Below are positions 34,965-47,814 of a stretch of DNA of 64,000 nucleotides, piece after piece. The notes under the pieces are model-generated. The model was not told the origin of the DNA and searched no databases. It saw only the letters and a list, made by a program, of their open reading frames with translations. How positions within the stretch are numbered: position 1 is the first letter of the stretch; every line of letters begins with the position of its first letter. The DNA is from Uloborus plumipes (lineage: Eukaryota > Arthropoda > Arachnida > Araneae > Uloboridae), in contig JAXGGA010005802.1 in assembly GCA_038373865.1 (NCBI GenBank), positions 1 through 64,000 on the forward strand. Direction: 5' to 3'. Position numbers and translations under genes: made by a program.

Positions 34965-35344
34965 GGGTATACCGACCAGTGAATGAATACTTCCAGTGAA
35001 TGAACACCTTGTATTTTTCCTAAAAACTAAAATTTTGAAGCATGTTTCTTGAATGAATTAGCAGAACTAACTCCTTTCTACACATTTATACTGAAAGAAA
35101 ATGCTACATTTGTTCCCTGGTAGGGGTGTTCATTCACTGGCTCTGGGTACTTTTTTTCGTTTTAACCCTCCATGAAACCTGAAGCAGAACAGTAAAGGCT
35201 CTCCCAACTTTTTTTTTTCAAGTACTGCGTATATCATCTGAAATGCTTTTACTGTCCTGTGGCAAATTCTATTATTTTTTCCGACGTTATGAATTTTTGA
35301 AATTGAAAATTTGCTTAGGTGTTCATTCACTGGTCTGTCTACCC
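34965..35344. mobile_element. TA-flanked GGG-ended MITE with CCAGTGAATGAA words
   Basis: Left: TA then GGGTATACCGACCAGTGAAT. Right in reverse complement: TA then GGGTAGACAGACCAGTGAAT. The word CAGTGAATGAAYACC appears at about 34977, again at about 34995, inverted at about 35127 and inverted at the right end. 380 bp; the minus-strand 76-codon frame across it arises from the repeat and is not called. Confidence 0.75.
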
Positions 35345-35346
35345 TA

Positions 35347-36131
35347 TTTCTAATTTTCAATCACTAAAATACGCTTGTAGAGACGTTAAAATATCTCTGA
35401 ACTAAATAGCTTCTACTAAATATATCGAATTTATCAAACTTACTCCATATTAAGAAACAAAGAGAGAATGAAGAAAAGCAAAAACATCATTCATTTCACA
35501 GAAAATTTGAGCTTTCGTGGAGCTTTAACCGAAAGCTAAATTACACCAACAAATTCGAAAGCACCACAGCTGAATAAATATGCTCTAAAAACAAACGATT
35601 ATTTTGAAAACTTAAGAAAAATAAGCACCGTCGGCGAGGCAAAAATCAAAACTCTTCAACCGTAGCTGAAAGAAAGATGGCTAACTGGATGTAATTGGCT
35701 GCGAGGAGTAGAATTTCGAAGAATGGAAGAAATAGAAATGTTTAGAACGTGTAGTGGAATAATAATAATCCCTCAAAAGTCTTTGTTAAGGAGGGAGTAT
35801 TTTAAGAATATTTTGTCAGGTGCTTTTTCTGCGTCTTTTTGGCTTTTAACTCAAAGAGCTTTGAAAATTTCAATTAACGATAAGTGCCAATTTTTATGCA
35901 TTAACTTTCTTAGTGGCAGTTATCAAATTAATAACTTCATGAAATAAGTGTTTAAATTAATTTCAAGTAATGCGTTATATTAAACTTTTTTTTATTAGTT
36001 TCAGTAGAGCTCAGATCTATTAGAATGTTATATAACTATTAACGAGAGCCTACTTTTGATTAGCTAAGTATATTGTTTTCTTACTCGCTGAAATAAAATT
36101 TATTTTCTTCATTGTTTACCAAAAACAATGA
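35347..36131. other. Unannotated sequence
   Basis: 35480-35730 is a little GC-richer (ACCGTCGGCGAGGC, GGCTGCGAGGAGTAG) but no ORF or repeat is supported; the rest is AT-rich. Confidence 0.4.
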
Positions 36132-36650
36132 ATTCTCACTTGTGCGCCAATGCAAACCATAAATACGGAAAAACATATAATGGAGACGTATGGGTAAAAA
36201 AGGCAAATTAAAAATTATGCAGTATAACGTAAGACTGCCGTGAGAGCAGAAATAAGAATGTTTCTAAAGCATTGGGACTACACAACGTTTGGTGTACAAA
36301 AAGAAAACATATAGCAATTTTTCATTGCTCCAAAAAAAAATGAAAATTTGGTTGCTGATTTCTTTTTGTGGATTGACTGCAGCAACTTCTTTCTACATAA
36401 TTCTAAAAGGGAAACAACTAGAAAGTTAAGTCCACAGGTTAAAGCTATTCTTGTATACCTGGTGGCTACACAATTTTCCAATAGAACCCACTAAAATACC
36501 ATATCTGCATATTTTGATACAAAATACACGTACTTTTATCGATCTGAGATGTAAAAATTGTTCACAAGACAAAAGGTTTTTAATAATAACGATAATAACA
36601 CCATTATAAGAGCAAAGAAAAAAAAAAAACAAGGTTTGAAAAAGTACGCG
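36132..36650. mobile_element. Decayed second copy of the CAGTG-ended (Tigger-like) MITE
   Basis: ATTCTCACTTGTGCGCCAAT at about 36132 parallels CTCTCACTTATGCGCCGGTC at 32428. GAGAGCAGAAATAAGAATGT at 36243 parallels GAGAGCATGAATAAGAATGT at 32538; ACGTTTGGTGTAC parallels ACGGTTTGGCATC. A GAAAAAGTACGCG word near 36638 parallels the right inner part. The right end is not identifiable. Much older than the 32420 copy. Confidence 0.55.
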
Positions 36651-36931
36651 ACACTACTTTCAACCAACGTGTAAAACTTGATAATTACGAATATTCAAAT
36701 ATAATTGGAGAAAACCTATCCTAGCAGCATTGTTAAAAATACGCAGATTCTAATCATGGTGCTAAAAGAACAAATCTTACCAATAATTTAAAATACTTTA
36801 ACTAAAAGATATTAATTTAAAAAAATGCGGATGCACTAGTGTATTTAAAAGTAATGAACGAATACCCCCCCCCCCCTTTTTTTTACTCGTTACCTTTTAT
36901 TTGCAGCAAACAGTGCAGTTAAAAAAATGTA

Positions 36932-38631
36932 GGGTGAGTTCTGGTAAGTGCGTCCACGGGGTAAGTGCGTCCACTGGAAATTATATGAACACTGTCTTGA
37001 AATGGCTTCTGCAACACATCGACTATGTTAGATAACTGTCTAATTATAATTTCAATAGGTAGAATTCAGGCCTGGATTCAATAGACAAAACACAATCAGA
37101 GACAACTTAAATGTCTTCAAAAAAACTCTAAAGTAAAGATTGAGAATGTTTTGTTTCAGTTTCTCTTGTAGTCATACCAAGCAATTGAAGTCAAAAATGC
37201 AAGTTGTTTCTTTTGAGTAATAGCTACTAATAACATACATGGGGTATTTTGATCAAATACTCCAACTAAAATTTGTTTATATGACGGTACGCACTTTCCC
37301 TTTCTTTAAAGTAAGGTGGGGGTAAGTGCGTACCATTATGATGGGGCAAGTGCGTACCACTATCATGAGGCATATGCGTACTATTATGCGGAGCAAGTGC
37401 GTACTATTATGATGAGGCAAGTGTGTACTATTACGTGGAAAATCCGACTCTCGTAATTCACCTTTAATTTTGCGTATAACTCTTTTATAAGCCTATTTTA
37501 AATCCAACGTCATTTCCATCAAGTATTTATATTTACATTGAATGCGACAAAAGATTTCAATTTTATTCATTACCTCTGAAATATATTGGGTTTTAGATAT
37601 CAGTTTGTAAATTTTTCGTTGAAAATAGCTATCATAAGCTATACTTAATTTAAACCAGAATGACAAATGAAGCAATGAAATTATGTGAAACACTAAATAA
37701 GAAACCAACTGATTCAAAAAAAACGAAGATGGAGTAATGAATAAATTATATTTAAGAAAATTAAGAACACCTTGTGAAAAACTATTTCAACGTATAAGGA
37801 AAAAAAAGTACAAGTATCATATCATGATCAATTATTTTCTTATTTTTTTCTCTTTATTTTGTGTTTTTTCTTACTGCTGCTGATTGTAATAAGAAAAATA
37901 TTTTAAAACCGTATTTATTCAACAAAAAAAAAAGAAAAAAAAAAACGAATTGTTCACCTAAGGTCACCTAACGATCTACCATACAAATAGAATTGAAGAA
38001 AATCACAGGGATACGCACTTACAACAACGCTATTGGACACACATGTCTCATCTTACATTTAAGAAGGGGTAAGTGTGAACCCTGGCTTAAACACAGACTG
38101 ATTAATGTATTAAACCAAAATAATTTATGTAGACTATAAGTGATTATTAATAAATAAAAAAAAACTCACATTTGCTCACTTGGTCTTATTAAAAGGACAA
38201 AGGAAGAATCACAGACACAACTCTCTCAATCTTCAAATCACAGTTGTTCGTAAGACACGTGGGATATCACTGATTGCGTTTCATTCATGCAAGCAAGTGC
38301 TGATCTCTAGTATTAGGAATTATCCCAAGGCAACTAACTGACATATTAAATGTGTGCCAGAAGTTTTTTCCTACTCATATTCACATAATTTAAGGTGGAC
38401 GCACTTACCCCGCTAGGTAGGGAAAGTGCGTACTTTAGAATAGGTGTCATAAACCAGGTCACAAAACCTATGCTTATGGTTTATTTGCTATATTATATGC
38501 TTCAAAATCTTAGTAAAGGATCTGGAAAGAAAACTAAAAAAAATTGTAAGTGAACAAGATTTTTCAACAGAGCAGCAACCTTGAGAACATGAACTTTGAA
38601 AAAAAGGGTACGCACTTACCAGAACTCACCC
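36932..38631. mobile_element. 1.7-kb TA-GGG element with multiplied TAAGTGCGTAC words
   Basis: Left: TA then GGGTGAGTTCTGGTAAGTGC. The right end in reverse complement is identical over the same 20 bases. The word GTAAGTGCGTMC is repeated at about 36945 and 36962, then in a ~27-bp tandem run at 37318-37435 (GGGGTAAGTGCGTACCATTA, GGGGCAAGTGCGTACCACTA and others). It appears again near 38065, and in opposite pairs at about 38397-38432 (GGACGCACTTACCCC and GGGAAAGTGCGTAC). No transposase; the remainder is AT-rich filler. Confidence 0.8.
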
Positions 38632-39075
38632 TACGATTTTTTTTTCGCACTGAAAAAATTTAACATTCATTTTAGAAAAGTTAGCTAATGGAAGAAGCGA
38701 AGAATATTTTCTGAATTCTCAGAAATTCAGAAAAAATATATAGGTCTTATCGGAATATAAAGTAAATAAAAACAGGAAAAGTATTTTTGCTACAAAGTGT
38801 GTTTTATCATCGTAAGCTAGTAGTTTTTTTCTCTCTATTTTACCTTAAAGTGTAGAAAAGTTGTTGTGGTTGTGAAACTAAATATTTGTTGCGCTATCAA
38901 TACAAATCCTAAAACTACTTATTTTTCAAGAAACTTTCTTGCTAGTCCGTGGAGTTAGTGCAAACATATTTCACTTCCGGATACCAGTCTGAAATTTTAT
39001 GTGGGGCTTAAATTCACATAGGAGGACAAAAAAACGCCGGGAGACACTTGATTGGAGGTCAAGGTCATTCCGTGA

Positions 39076-41485
39076 TGACGTCATCGAAATGGCCGCTTTT
39101 ACAGGTAAATACGTTCGCTTAATTGCTTAAACTCCATCATAGATTAAAATATTGCAAAACTCAAAGGCATCATCTGAAAGCTCTTTAAAATAGCTATTTA
39201 GAAATATTTAATTTTTCTTTCTGAGGTCAATGCCCCACCTGTAATGACGTCATCAAAATGGCCGCTTTTAAAGGTAAATACGTTTGTTTAACTCCCCCTA
39301 AAACTCCATCATAGATTAAAATATTGCAAAACTCAAATATATCATCTGAAAGCTCTTTAAAAGAGCTATTTAAAAAGATTTAATTTTTCTTTCTAAGGTC
39401 AAGGGCCCACCTGTGATGACGTCATCAAAATGGCCGCTTTTACAGGTAACTACGTTTGTTTAACTCCCCCTAAAACTCCATCATAGATTCAAATATTGCA
39501 AAATTCAAATGTATCATCTGAAAGCTCTTTAAAAGAGCTATTTAAAAAAAATTAATTTTTCTTTCTGCGGTCAACGGCCCACCTGTAATGACGTCATCAA
39601 AATGGCCAATTTTACAGGTAAATACGTTTGTTTAACTCCCCCTAAAATTCCATCATATATTTAAATATTTCAAAACTCAACTATATCATCTGAAAGCGCT
39701 TTAAAAGATCTATTTATAAAAATATAATTTTTCTTTCTGAGGTCAAGGGTTCATCTGTGATGACGTCATCAAAATGTCCGCTTTTGCAGGTAAATACGTT
39801 CGTTTAATTGCTTAAACTCCATTATAGATTCAAATATTGCAAAACTCAAATATATCATCTGAAAGCTCTTTAAAATAGCTATTTAGAAATATTTAATTTT
39901 TCTTTCTGAGGTCAAGGGCCCACCTGTAAAGACGTCATCAAAATGGCCGCTTTTAAAGGTAAATACGTTTGTTTAACTCCCCCTAAAATTCCATCATATA
40001 TTTAAATATTTCAAAACTCAACTATATCATCTGAAAGCGCTTTAAAAGATCTATTTGTAAAGATATAATTTTTCTTTTTAGGTCAAGGGTTCACCTGTGA
40101 TGACGTCATCAAAATGACCGCTTTTGCATGTAAATACGTTCGTTTAACTGCTTAAAACTCCATCATAGATTCAAATATTCCAAAACTCAAATGCATCATC
40201 TGAAAGCTCTTTAAAAGAGCTATTTAGAAAGACTTATTTTTTCTCTCTAAGGTCAAGGGACCATCTGTGATGACGTCATCAAAATGGCCGCTTTTACAGG
40301 TAAATACGTTTGTTTGACTCCCCCTAAAACTCCATCATAGATTCAAATATTGCAAAACTCAAATATATCATCTGAAAGCTCTTTAAAAGAGCTATCTGGA
40401 AAAATTTAATTTTTCTTTCTAAGGTCAAGGGCCCACCTGTGATGACGTCATCAAAATGGCCGCTTTTACAGGTAAATACGTTTGTTTAACTCCCCCTAAA
40501 ACTCCATCACAGATTCAACTATTACAAAGCTCAAATATATCATCTGAAAGCTCTTTAAAAGGGCTAATTAGAAAGATTTAATTTTTCTTTCTAAGGTCAA
40601 AGGCCCACCTGTGATGACGTCATCAAAATGGCCGCTTTTACAGGTAAATACGTTTGTTTAACTCCCCCTAAAACTCCATTATAGATTCAACTATTGCAAA
40701 TCTCCACTATATCATCTAAAATCTCTTTAAAAGAGCTATCTAGAAAGATTTAATTTTTCTTTCTAAGATCAAGGGCCCACCTGTAATGACGTCATCAAAA
40801 TGGCCGCTTTTACAAGTAAATACGTTTGTTTGACTCCCCCTAAAACTCCATCATAGATTCAAATATTGCAAAACTCAAATATATCATCTGAAAGCTCTTT
40901 AAAAGAGCTATCTGGAAAAATTTAATTTTTCTTTCTAAGGTCAAGGGCCCACCTGTGATGACGTCATCAAAATGGCCGCTTTTACAGGTAAATACGTTTG
41001 TTTAACTCCCCCTAAAACTCCATCACAGATTCAACTATTACAAAGCTCAAATATATCATCTGAAAGCTCTTTAAAAGGGCTAATTAGAAAGATTTAATTT
41101 TTCTTTCTAAGGTCAAAGGCCCACCTGTAATGACGTCATTAAAATGGCCGCTTTTACAGGTAAATACGTTTGTTTAACTCCCCCTAAAACTCCATTATAG
41201 ATTCAACTATTGCAAATCTCCACTATATCATCTAAAATCTCTTTAAAAGAGCTATCTAGAAAGATTTAATTTTTCTTTCTAAGATCAAGGGCCCACCTGT
41301 AATGACGTCATCAAAATGGCCGCTTTTACAGGTAAATACGTTTGTTTAACTCCCCCTAAAACTCCATCATAGATTCGAATGTTGCAAAACTCAAATATAT
41401 CATCTGAAAGCTCTTTAAAAGAGCTATTTAGAAAAATTTAATTTTTCTTTCTGAGGTCAAGGTCCCACCTGTAATGACGTCATCA
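39076..41485 (+). repeat. Forward satellite array, ~14 units of ~171 bp
   Basis: TGACGTCA-core sites recur at about 39076, 39246, 39416, 39589, 39761, 39931, 40102, 40272, 40443, 40614, 40786, 40957, 41131, 41304 and 41475, a period near 171 bp. Each unit reads TGACGTCATC, AAAATGGCCGCTTTTACAGG, TAAATACGTTTGTTTAACTC, CCCCTAAAACTCCATCATAG, AAAGCTCTTTAAAAGAGCT (itself a hairpin), AATTTTTCTTTCTAAGGTCA, AGGGCCCACCTGT. Two three-unit blocks (starting at about 40272 and 40786) are nearly identical, showing recent multi-unit amplification. Confidence 0.9.
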
Positions 41486-42190
41486 AAATGGACTCAAATG
41501 ACGTCATCACAGGTGGGCCCTTGACCTTAGAAATAAAAATTAAATATTTCTAGATAGCTCTTTTAAAGAGCTTTTAGATGATATATTTGAGTTTTGCAAT
41601 ATTTGAATCTATGATGGAGTTTTAGGGGGAGTTAAACAAACGTATTTACCTGTAAAAGCGGCCATTTTGTTGACGTCAGTACAGGTGAGACCTTGACCTC
41701 AGAAAGAAAAAATAAATCTTTCTAAATAGCTCTTTTAAAGAGCTTTCAGATGATATATTTGAGTTTTGCAATATTTGAATCTATGATGAAGTTTTAAGCA
41801 GTTAAACGAACGTATTTACTTGTAAAAGCGGCCATTTTGATGACGTCATCACAGGTGAGCCCTTGACCTCAGAAAGAAAAATTAAATCTTTCTAAATATA
41901 TCTTTTAAAGCGCTTTCAGATGATATAGTTGAGTTTTGAAATATTTAAATCTATGATGGAGTTTTAGGGGGAGTTAAACAAACGTATTTACCTTTAAAAG
42001 CGGCCAATTTGATGACGTCATTACAGGTGGGCCCTTGACCTCAGAAAGAAAAATTAAATATTTCTAAATAGCTATTTTAAAGAGCTTTCAGATGATACCT
42101 TTGAGTTTTGCAATATTTTAATCTATGATGGAGTTTAAGCAATTAAACGAACGTATTTACCTGTAAAAGCGGCCATCTTGATGACGTCAT
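41486..42190 (-). repeat. Inverted satellite array, ~4 units
   Basis: After a sharp switch at about 41486-41492 (AAAATGGACTCAAATGACGT) the same ~171-bp unit runs in reverse complement, with core sites at about 41492, 41670, 41840, 42014 and 42182. One site (41670) has drifted to TTGACGTCAG. The units resemble the outermost forward units, as expected of a fold-back structure. Confidence 0.9.
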
Positions 42191-42331
42191 CGCGGGAGTT
42201 CATGACCCCTGATCAAGTGTCTCCCGGCGGTTTTTCGTTCTTATATATGTACCTAAGCTCTGTACCAAATTTCACACTGGTATCCGGAAGTGAAATATTT
42301 AGGCTGTTTTTGTCGCTAACTCCACAGACTA

Positions 42332-43460
42332 TGCGTAGATATTTGCACAACTTTTTTATTGTACATCATGCAGTTATTGTAAGAAGTGAAACTTCAGGAA
42401 CTATGGACATATGTGCCCTGTAAGTTTAGAATTTATTTTATAAAATATTGCATTGAAATAATCTTTCAACTTTTACCTATATTATTAGCATATCAGGATC
42501 TTAATATTAATTAAAAAAAATATTTAAAAAAATGTAATGCATTTTTTTTAAACAACTCAAATTTCCATACTCTACCACAAAACTAATAACTCCACATTTA
42601 AAATAAAACTTAAACACAATTTGAGCATTTCACAGTATACAAGCTTTGAACTTTCCATGGAGTTAACATTAGCTGAGATTTCCTATTCCAGTCAAGTTTT
42701 CAGATTTATTTTTAACAATAAATAGCTACTTGCAAAAAAATTCATCAAATACGTGTTATTTTATTCTAAAGCGGTACAACTATTGATAAAAAGAAAACAA
42801 CCAGATGTTCTTATTATTTTCTTCCCTGGAAATATTACAGCATTTATATTTACTTAATATTGTCCTAACGCAAACTTAAAATCCATCCGCACGTGCATAA
42901 TTTAATTAAAATCCTCATTTACTTTCTGAAATTTATTTAGCTAGACAATTAGATTGCTTCTGAAGAGCATGTCGACAAAAAAAGTGGGTGTTAAATTAAA
43001 TGCAACATTTCGTCATTGCATCTAAATTGAAGGGAATTACTTTCAATGTTTCAAGTAAATATCCATAATTAGAAAACTCGTTAATGTTTACAGAGCCATT
43101 TAAGTAGTTTAACTGAAGCGGTTTATTGTTTTGCATAAGCAAATAATTAAAAGAATTATTTTCCGAAAGTTTAAGCTTATTAAATATTATTTGAAAGTTT
43201 TATTATTCAAATGATTGTAAATTCTCCGAGATCCTAGCAGCATATTAAGAGAGTTCTTAATTACTAATTTCTTATATTGCTTTCAGACTAATTTAATGCA
43301 GTAATTAAATTATTTTTAAACAGCATTATATGATTTTTTTTCCTATCTACATGTATCAAATTTATGCACTATTTAGTTTTAACATCAAAATAAGGTTTTT
43401 AACTTGAAAGTGTCAGCATTAAACATTGTGTATTTATTTATCTATGCAATACACATCTTT
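42332..43460. other. AT-rich sequence, nothing recognised
   Basis: No ORF, repeat or terminal structure supported. Confidence 0.45.
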
Positions 43461-43712
43461 TTGGATGACCTTATGCAAAAAGGAGTTAACCCACAAAACA
43501 TAAAAAAATGAGTTATCCAACTCTGATGGTAAAATATGTTGCTTTCTACATTAAGCAAAAATGATTTAAGCCCTATCAGCGTTTCATGGTAACATATCAT
43601 TGGTATATTGATATAGAGCTCATGATTTTTGCCAGAGTTTGTTGACTTTAAAGCCCATTATTTCAAAATCAGGTTTTTGTGGGTTAACTTCTTTTCGTAT
43701 AATGCCATCCAG
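43461..43712. mobile_element. Inverted-repeat MITE with TTAACCCACAAAA arms
   Basis: The left arm reads GGATGACCTTATGCAAAAAG then GAGTTAACCCACAAAA. The right arm in reverse complement reads GGATGGCATTATACGAAAAG then AAGTTAACCCACAAAA. A TTAA is embedded in each arm, so either a TTAA element sits in a longer palindrome or the TTAA is incidental. Non-coding, ~250 bp. Superfamily unassigned. Confidence 0.6.
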
Positions 43713-44764
43713 TAAGAATACAATGTAACATTTCAAAAGGGGACAGTAAGCTGAAGGACATTTTTGTTCCTTAAAAAGAGAGAGCCACTTTATTCGGAGG
43801 TATAAAAGTTTATGCGTGCATTATTTGTCTTGCTTTAACTAAGTTATGTTTATTAACAGGGCGCCAAGTTTGACTGGGTTAACACACTTATGGCCTGTAT
43901 TTCTAATTATTGGTTTCTGAAGTTAATAATAAGGAAATAAATCAACAACAATAATGAAATAAATAAGTAACAATAATAAAATGAATCAGTACTTTATTGC
44001 CAAACTTATGACTCCGTTAAAGATACGTAGTACGAGTAATATTTTGAAGTACATTGCAGCGTCTATTAAGTTATTACTATCATGAACTTCTCAATCCTAC
44101 TAACTATCTTATTCGATTGATATCTACTGAAATTTAGGTTGAACTTTAATTGCTGTACGCTGGCCATTTTTTATCTTTTCAATTCCATCTTTATCATTTT
44201 CTCCCTTTATCAATGAGAAATGAAAATATATCATTTCCCTGCGTAAAAAAAAAACAAGTTTTGACAGAAAGCAGTCTTTCATTATTGCTCCTTTGAGCAG
44301 TCTTCGAGGGAAAGACATCTAACCTTCGGATAAGGAGGAGAAAGAATGAGGAGAAAAAAGCTCTGCGTTAGTGGTGAAAGATTATAAGCAGGACAGGTCA
44401 GAAAGCCGAAGAAGATATCAGTTGAATAGATAAAGAAAGGGATGAGTTTGGATTTGGGCCAAGAGTTTTTATGTGTGACACAAGCGATTCGTGGTTTATC
44501 GTCGAACTAGATCATATTTGTTGGGGAGCGGTTTACGTTTGATTGGTTAACTTAAGGTTGCAATGATTTACCATTGATGGATCCGAAGATATGTTCAATA
44601 TTATTCTTAATTAGAAGATGATGGACTATTGCTTAAAACTCTTTGAAGGCTATGAACTCTGAAGAAGGATATTGAAGTTTGTGGTGTTTTTTTAATAAAT
44701 TAATTAATTTATTTTTTTTAAAGGTATTAAAAAAATTGTTTTTCTTTTTTTCTTATGCTGAGAT
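43713..44764. other. Unannotated sequence
   Basis: Contains a purine-rich stretch near 44330-44450 and AT-rich sequence. No supported gene or repeat. Confidence 0.4.
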
Positions 44765-44872
44765 CCCAAGTAGCACACTTCGTTTTTTAAAGGTTGTAAA
44801 ATGGTTATTAACGTTGTAACAACCGCTTAATAACGTTTATAAAACGTTTAAAGGGTATTTATGCTACCTGGG
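44765..44872. mobile_element. Short CCCAAGTAGCA-ended palindromic MITE
   Basis: 108 bp bounded by CCCAAGTAGCA and, in reverse complement, CCCAGGTAGCA. The inside is partly palindromic (GGTTATTAACGTTGTAAC / TTAATAACGTTTATAAAACG). A single further CCCAAGTAGCA lies at 26613, where it touches the TCAGATCGGTAAC word cluster. Superfamily unknown. Confidence 0.5.
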
Positions 44873-45290
44873 ATGCTTGTCTCAATAAAGTAAAAGGAAT
44901 CCACTTTACAAATCATTTATATTCGATAATTTATAATATAAACTTGAACTTAGGGAGCATACACGTCCCATAATGTTCAATGAAGGATAAAGATAAACGT
45001 TGAAATATTTTTACTTACTGCTGTGCTCCAGACACTTAACCATACCAAAATCTGAAAAGCTCATAATTCTATTAGAAATAAGTGCATCATAATGACAAAA
45101 AAGCTCTCGCAGTGATTGCAGGATAAAAAAGTAGTTGATTGGTAAACAATGAAAATAGTTAAATTATGAGTATCTTGAGATAGCAAAAGGCCAATGAGGT
45201 TAAAGAAGTAGTTAATTAATGGTAATAGAAGTAACTGAAAAAGAGTCTTTGCAGTATTAAGGACGAGATTGTCTTGACAGTTTTCTTTTT

Positions 45291-45444
45291 TAATATCTGT
45301 ACCTCAGAACCAGACTAACGTAAGTCCATTTTCGTCATTTTTCAGTAGAGGGGAAAAACGATGTATTCGACAATCTTTTTTCCCCTCTACCGAAAAATGA
45401 CGAAAATGGACTTACGTTAGTCTGGTTCTGAGGTACAGATATTA
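45291..45444. mobile_element. Near-perfect 154-bp palindromic MITE, copy 2
   Basis: Every base from TAATATCTGTACCTCAGAAC at 45291 inward pairs with its complement from 45444 inward, down to a ~15-base loop at ~45360-45375. I see one mismatch (CAGTAG versus CTACCG). Shared words ACCTCAGAACCAG, ACGTAAGTCC and CCCTCTAC link it to the longer relative at 19101-19340. The near-zero divergence between arms indicates a recent origin or gene conversion. It would fold as a long hairpin in RNA. Confidence 0.85.
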
Positions 45445-45906
45445 CATCCTGATTCCTAAATTAATAGCATTAAAAAGAAAAGATTTATAATATTTGAAAG
45501 CATTTAACTTAGATTATAGAGATTTGATCATAGAGAAATATTGAAATGATATTGATGACGCCATGAAAAATATAGATGAATTAAAAATTAAATTGAGAAC
45601 ATGTTTTATTTTCAAGAGAGACAGCTGATACCAAAAATAGTGATGTTACCTTTTGATAATAAACGATTCAATCACAAAAAAAAAAAAAAAAAATCACTAA
45701 TCTTGAACGAATTTCAAGTCCTATTCCGCCACCGGACAATAATTGAACTCCTTTTCTTTTCCCCTCTTTTTTTCATCTTTTGTTTAAAATTTTCCCTTTC
45801 TTAAATACGTCCAGCTTGAATTGAGATGCTGTAGTGTTTGTTTTAATAACAATACGATTTGTTCTTGAGTTTAAATTTCTTCGAATCATTGAAAGCGTAA
45901 AAAAAG

Positions 45907-47810
<1,904 letters not shown>

Positions 47811-47814
47811 TGGC

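Larger units (their letters stand above)
38943..42331. mobile_element. 3.4-kb inverted-repeat element carrying a CRE/YY1-like satellite array
   Basis: Ends read TAGTCCGTGGAGTTAGTG (left) and, in reverse complement, TAGTCTGTGGAGTTAGCG (right). Inverted arms of ~140 bp share CACTTCCGGATACCAGT and GCCGGGAGACACTTGAT. The flanks offer TA (as part of the end) or TGC (38940-38942, 42332-42334) as possible target duplication. Everything between is a tandem array of ~171-bp units. The termini and the TGACGTCATCAAARATGG core are shared with the element at 20650-24884, so the two are probably related families. No transposase; a frame crossing the right end at 42178-42423 is not a gene. Confidence 0.8.

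Noticed and set aside
39076..42190. CRISPR-like array
   Set aside because: Direct repeats of ~171 bp with no short variable spacers, in eukaryotic-type DNA with eukaryotic transposons; this is a satellite.
42178..42423. 81-codon plus-strand frame at the right end of the satellite element
   Set aside because: It runs across the TIR and out into flanking sequence; the open frame is incidental.
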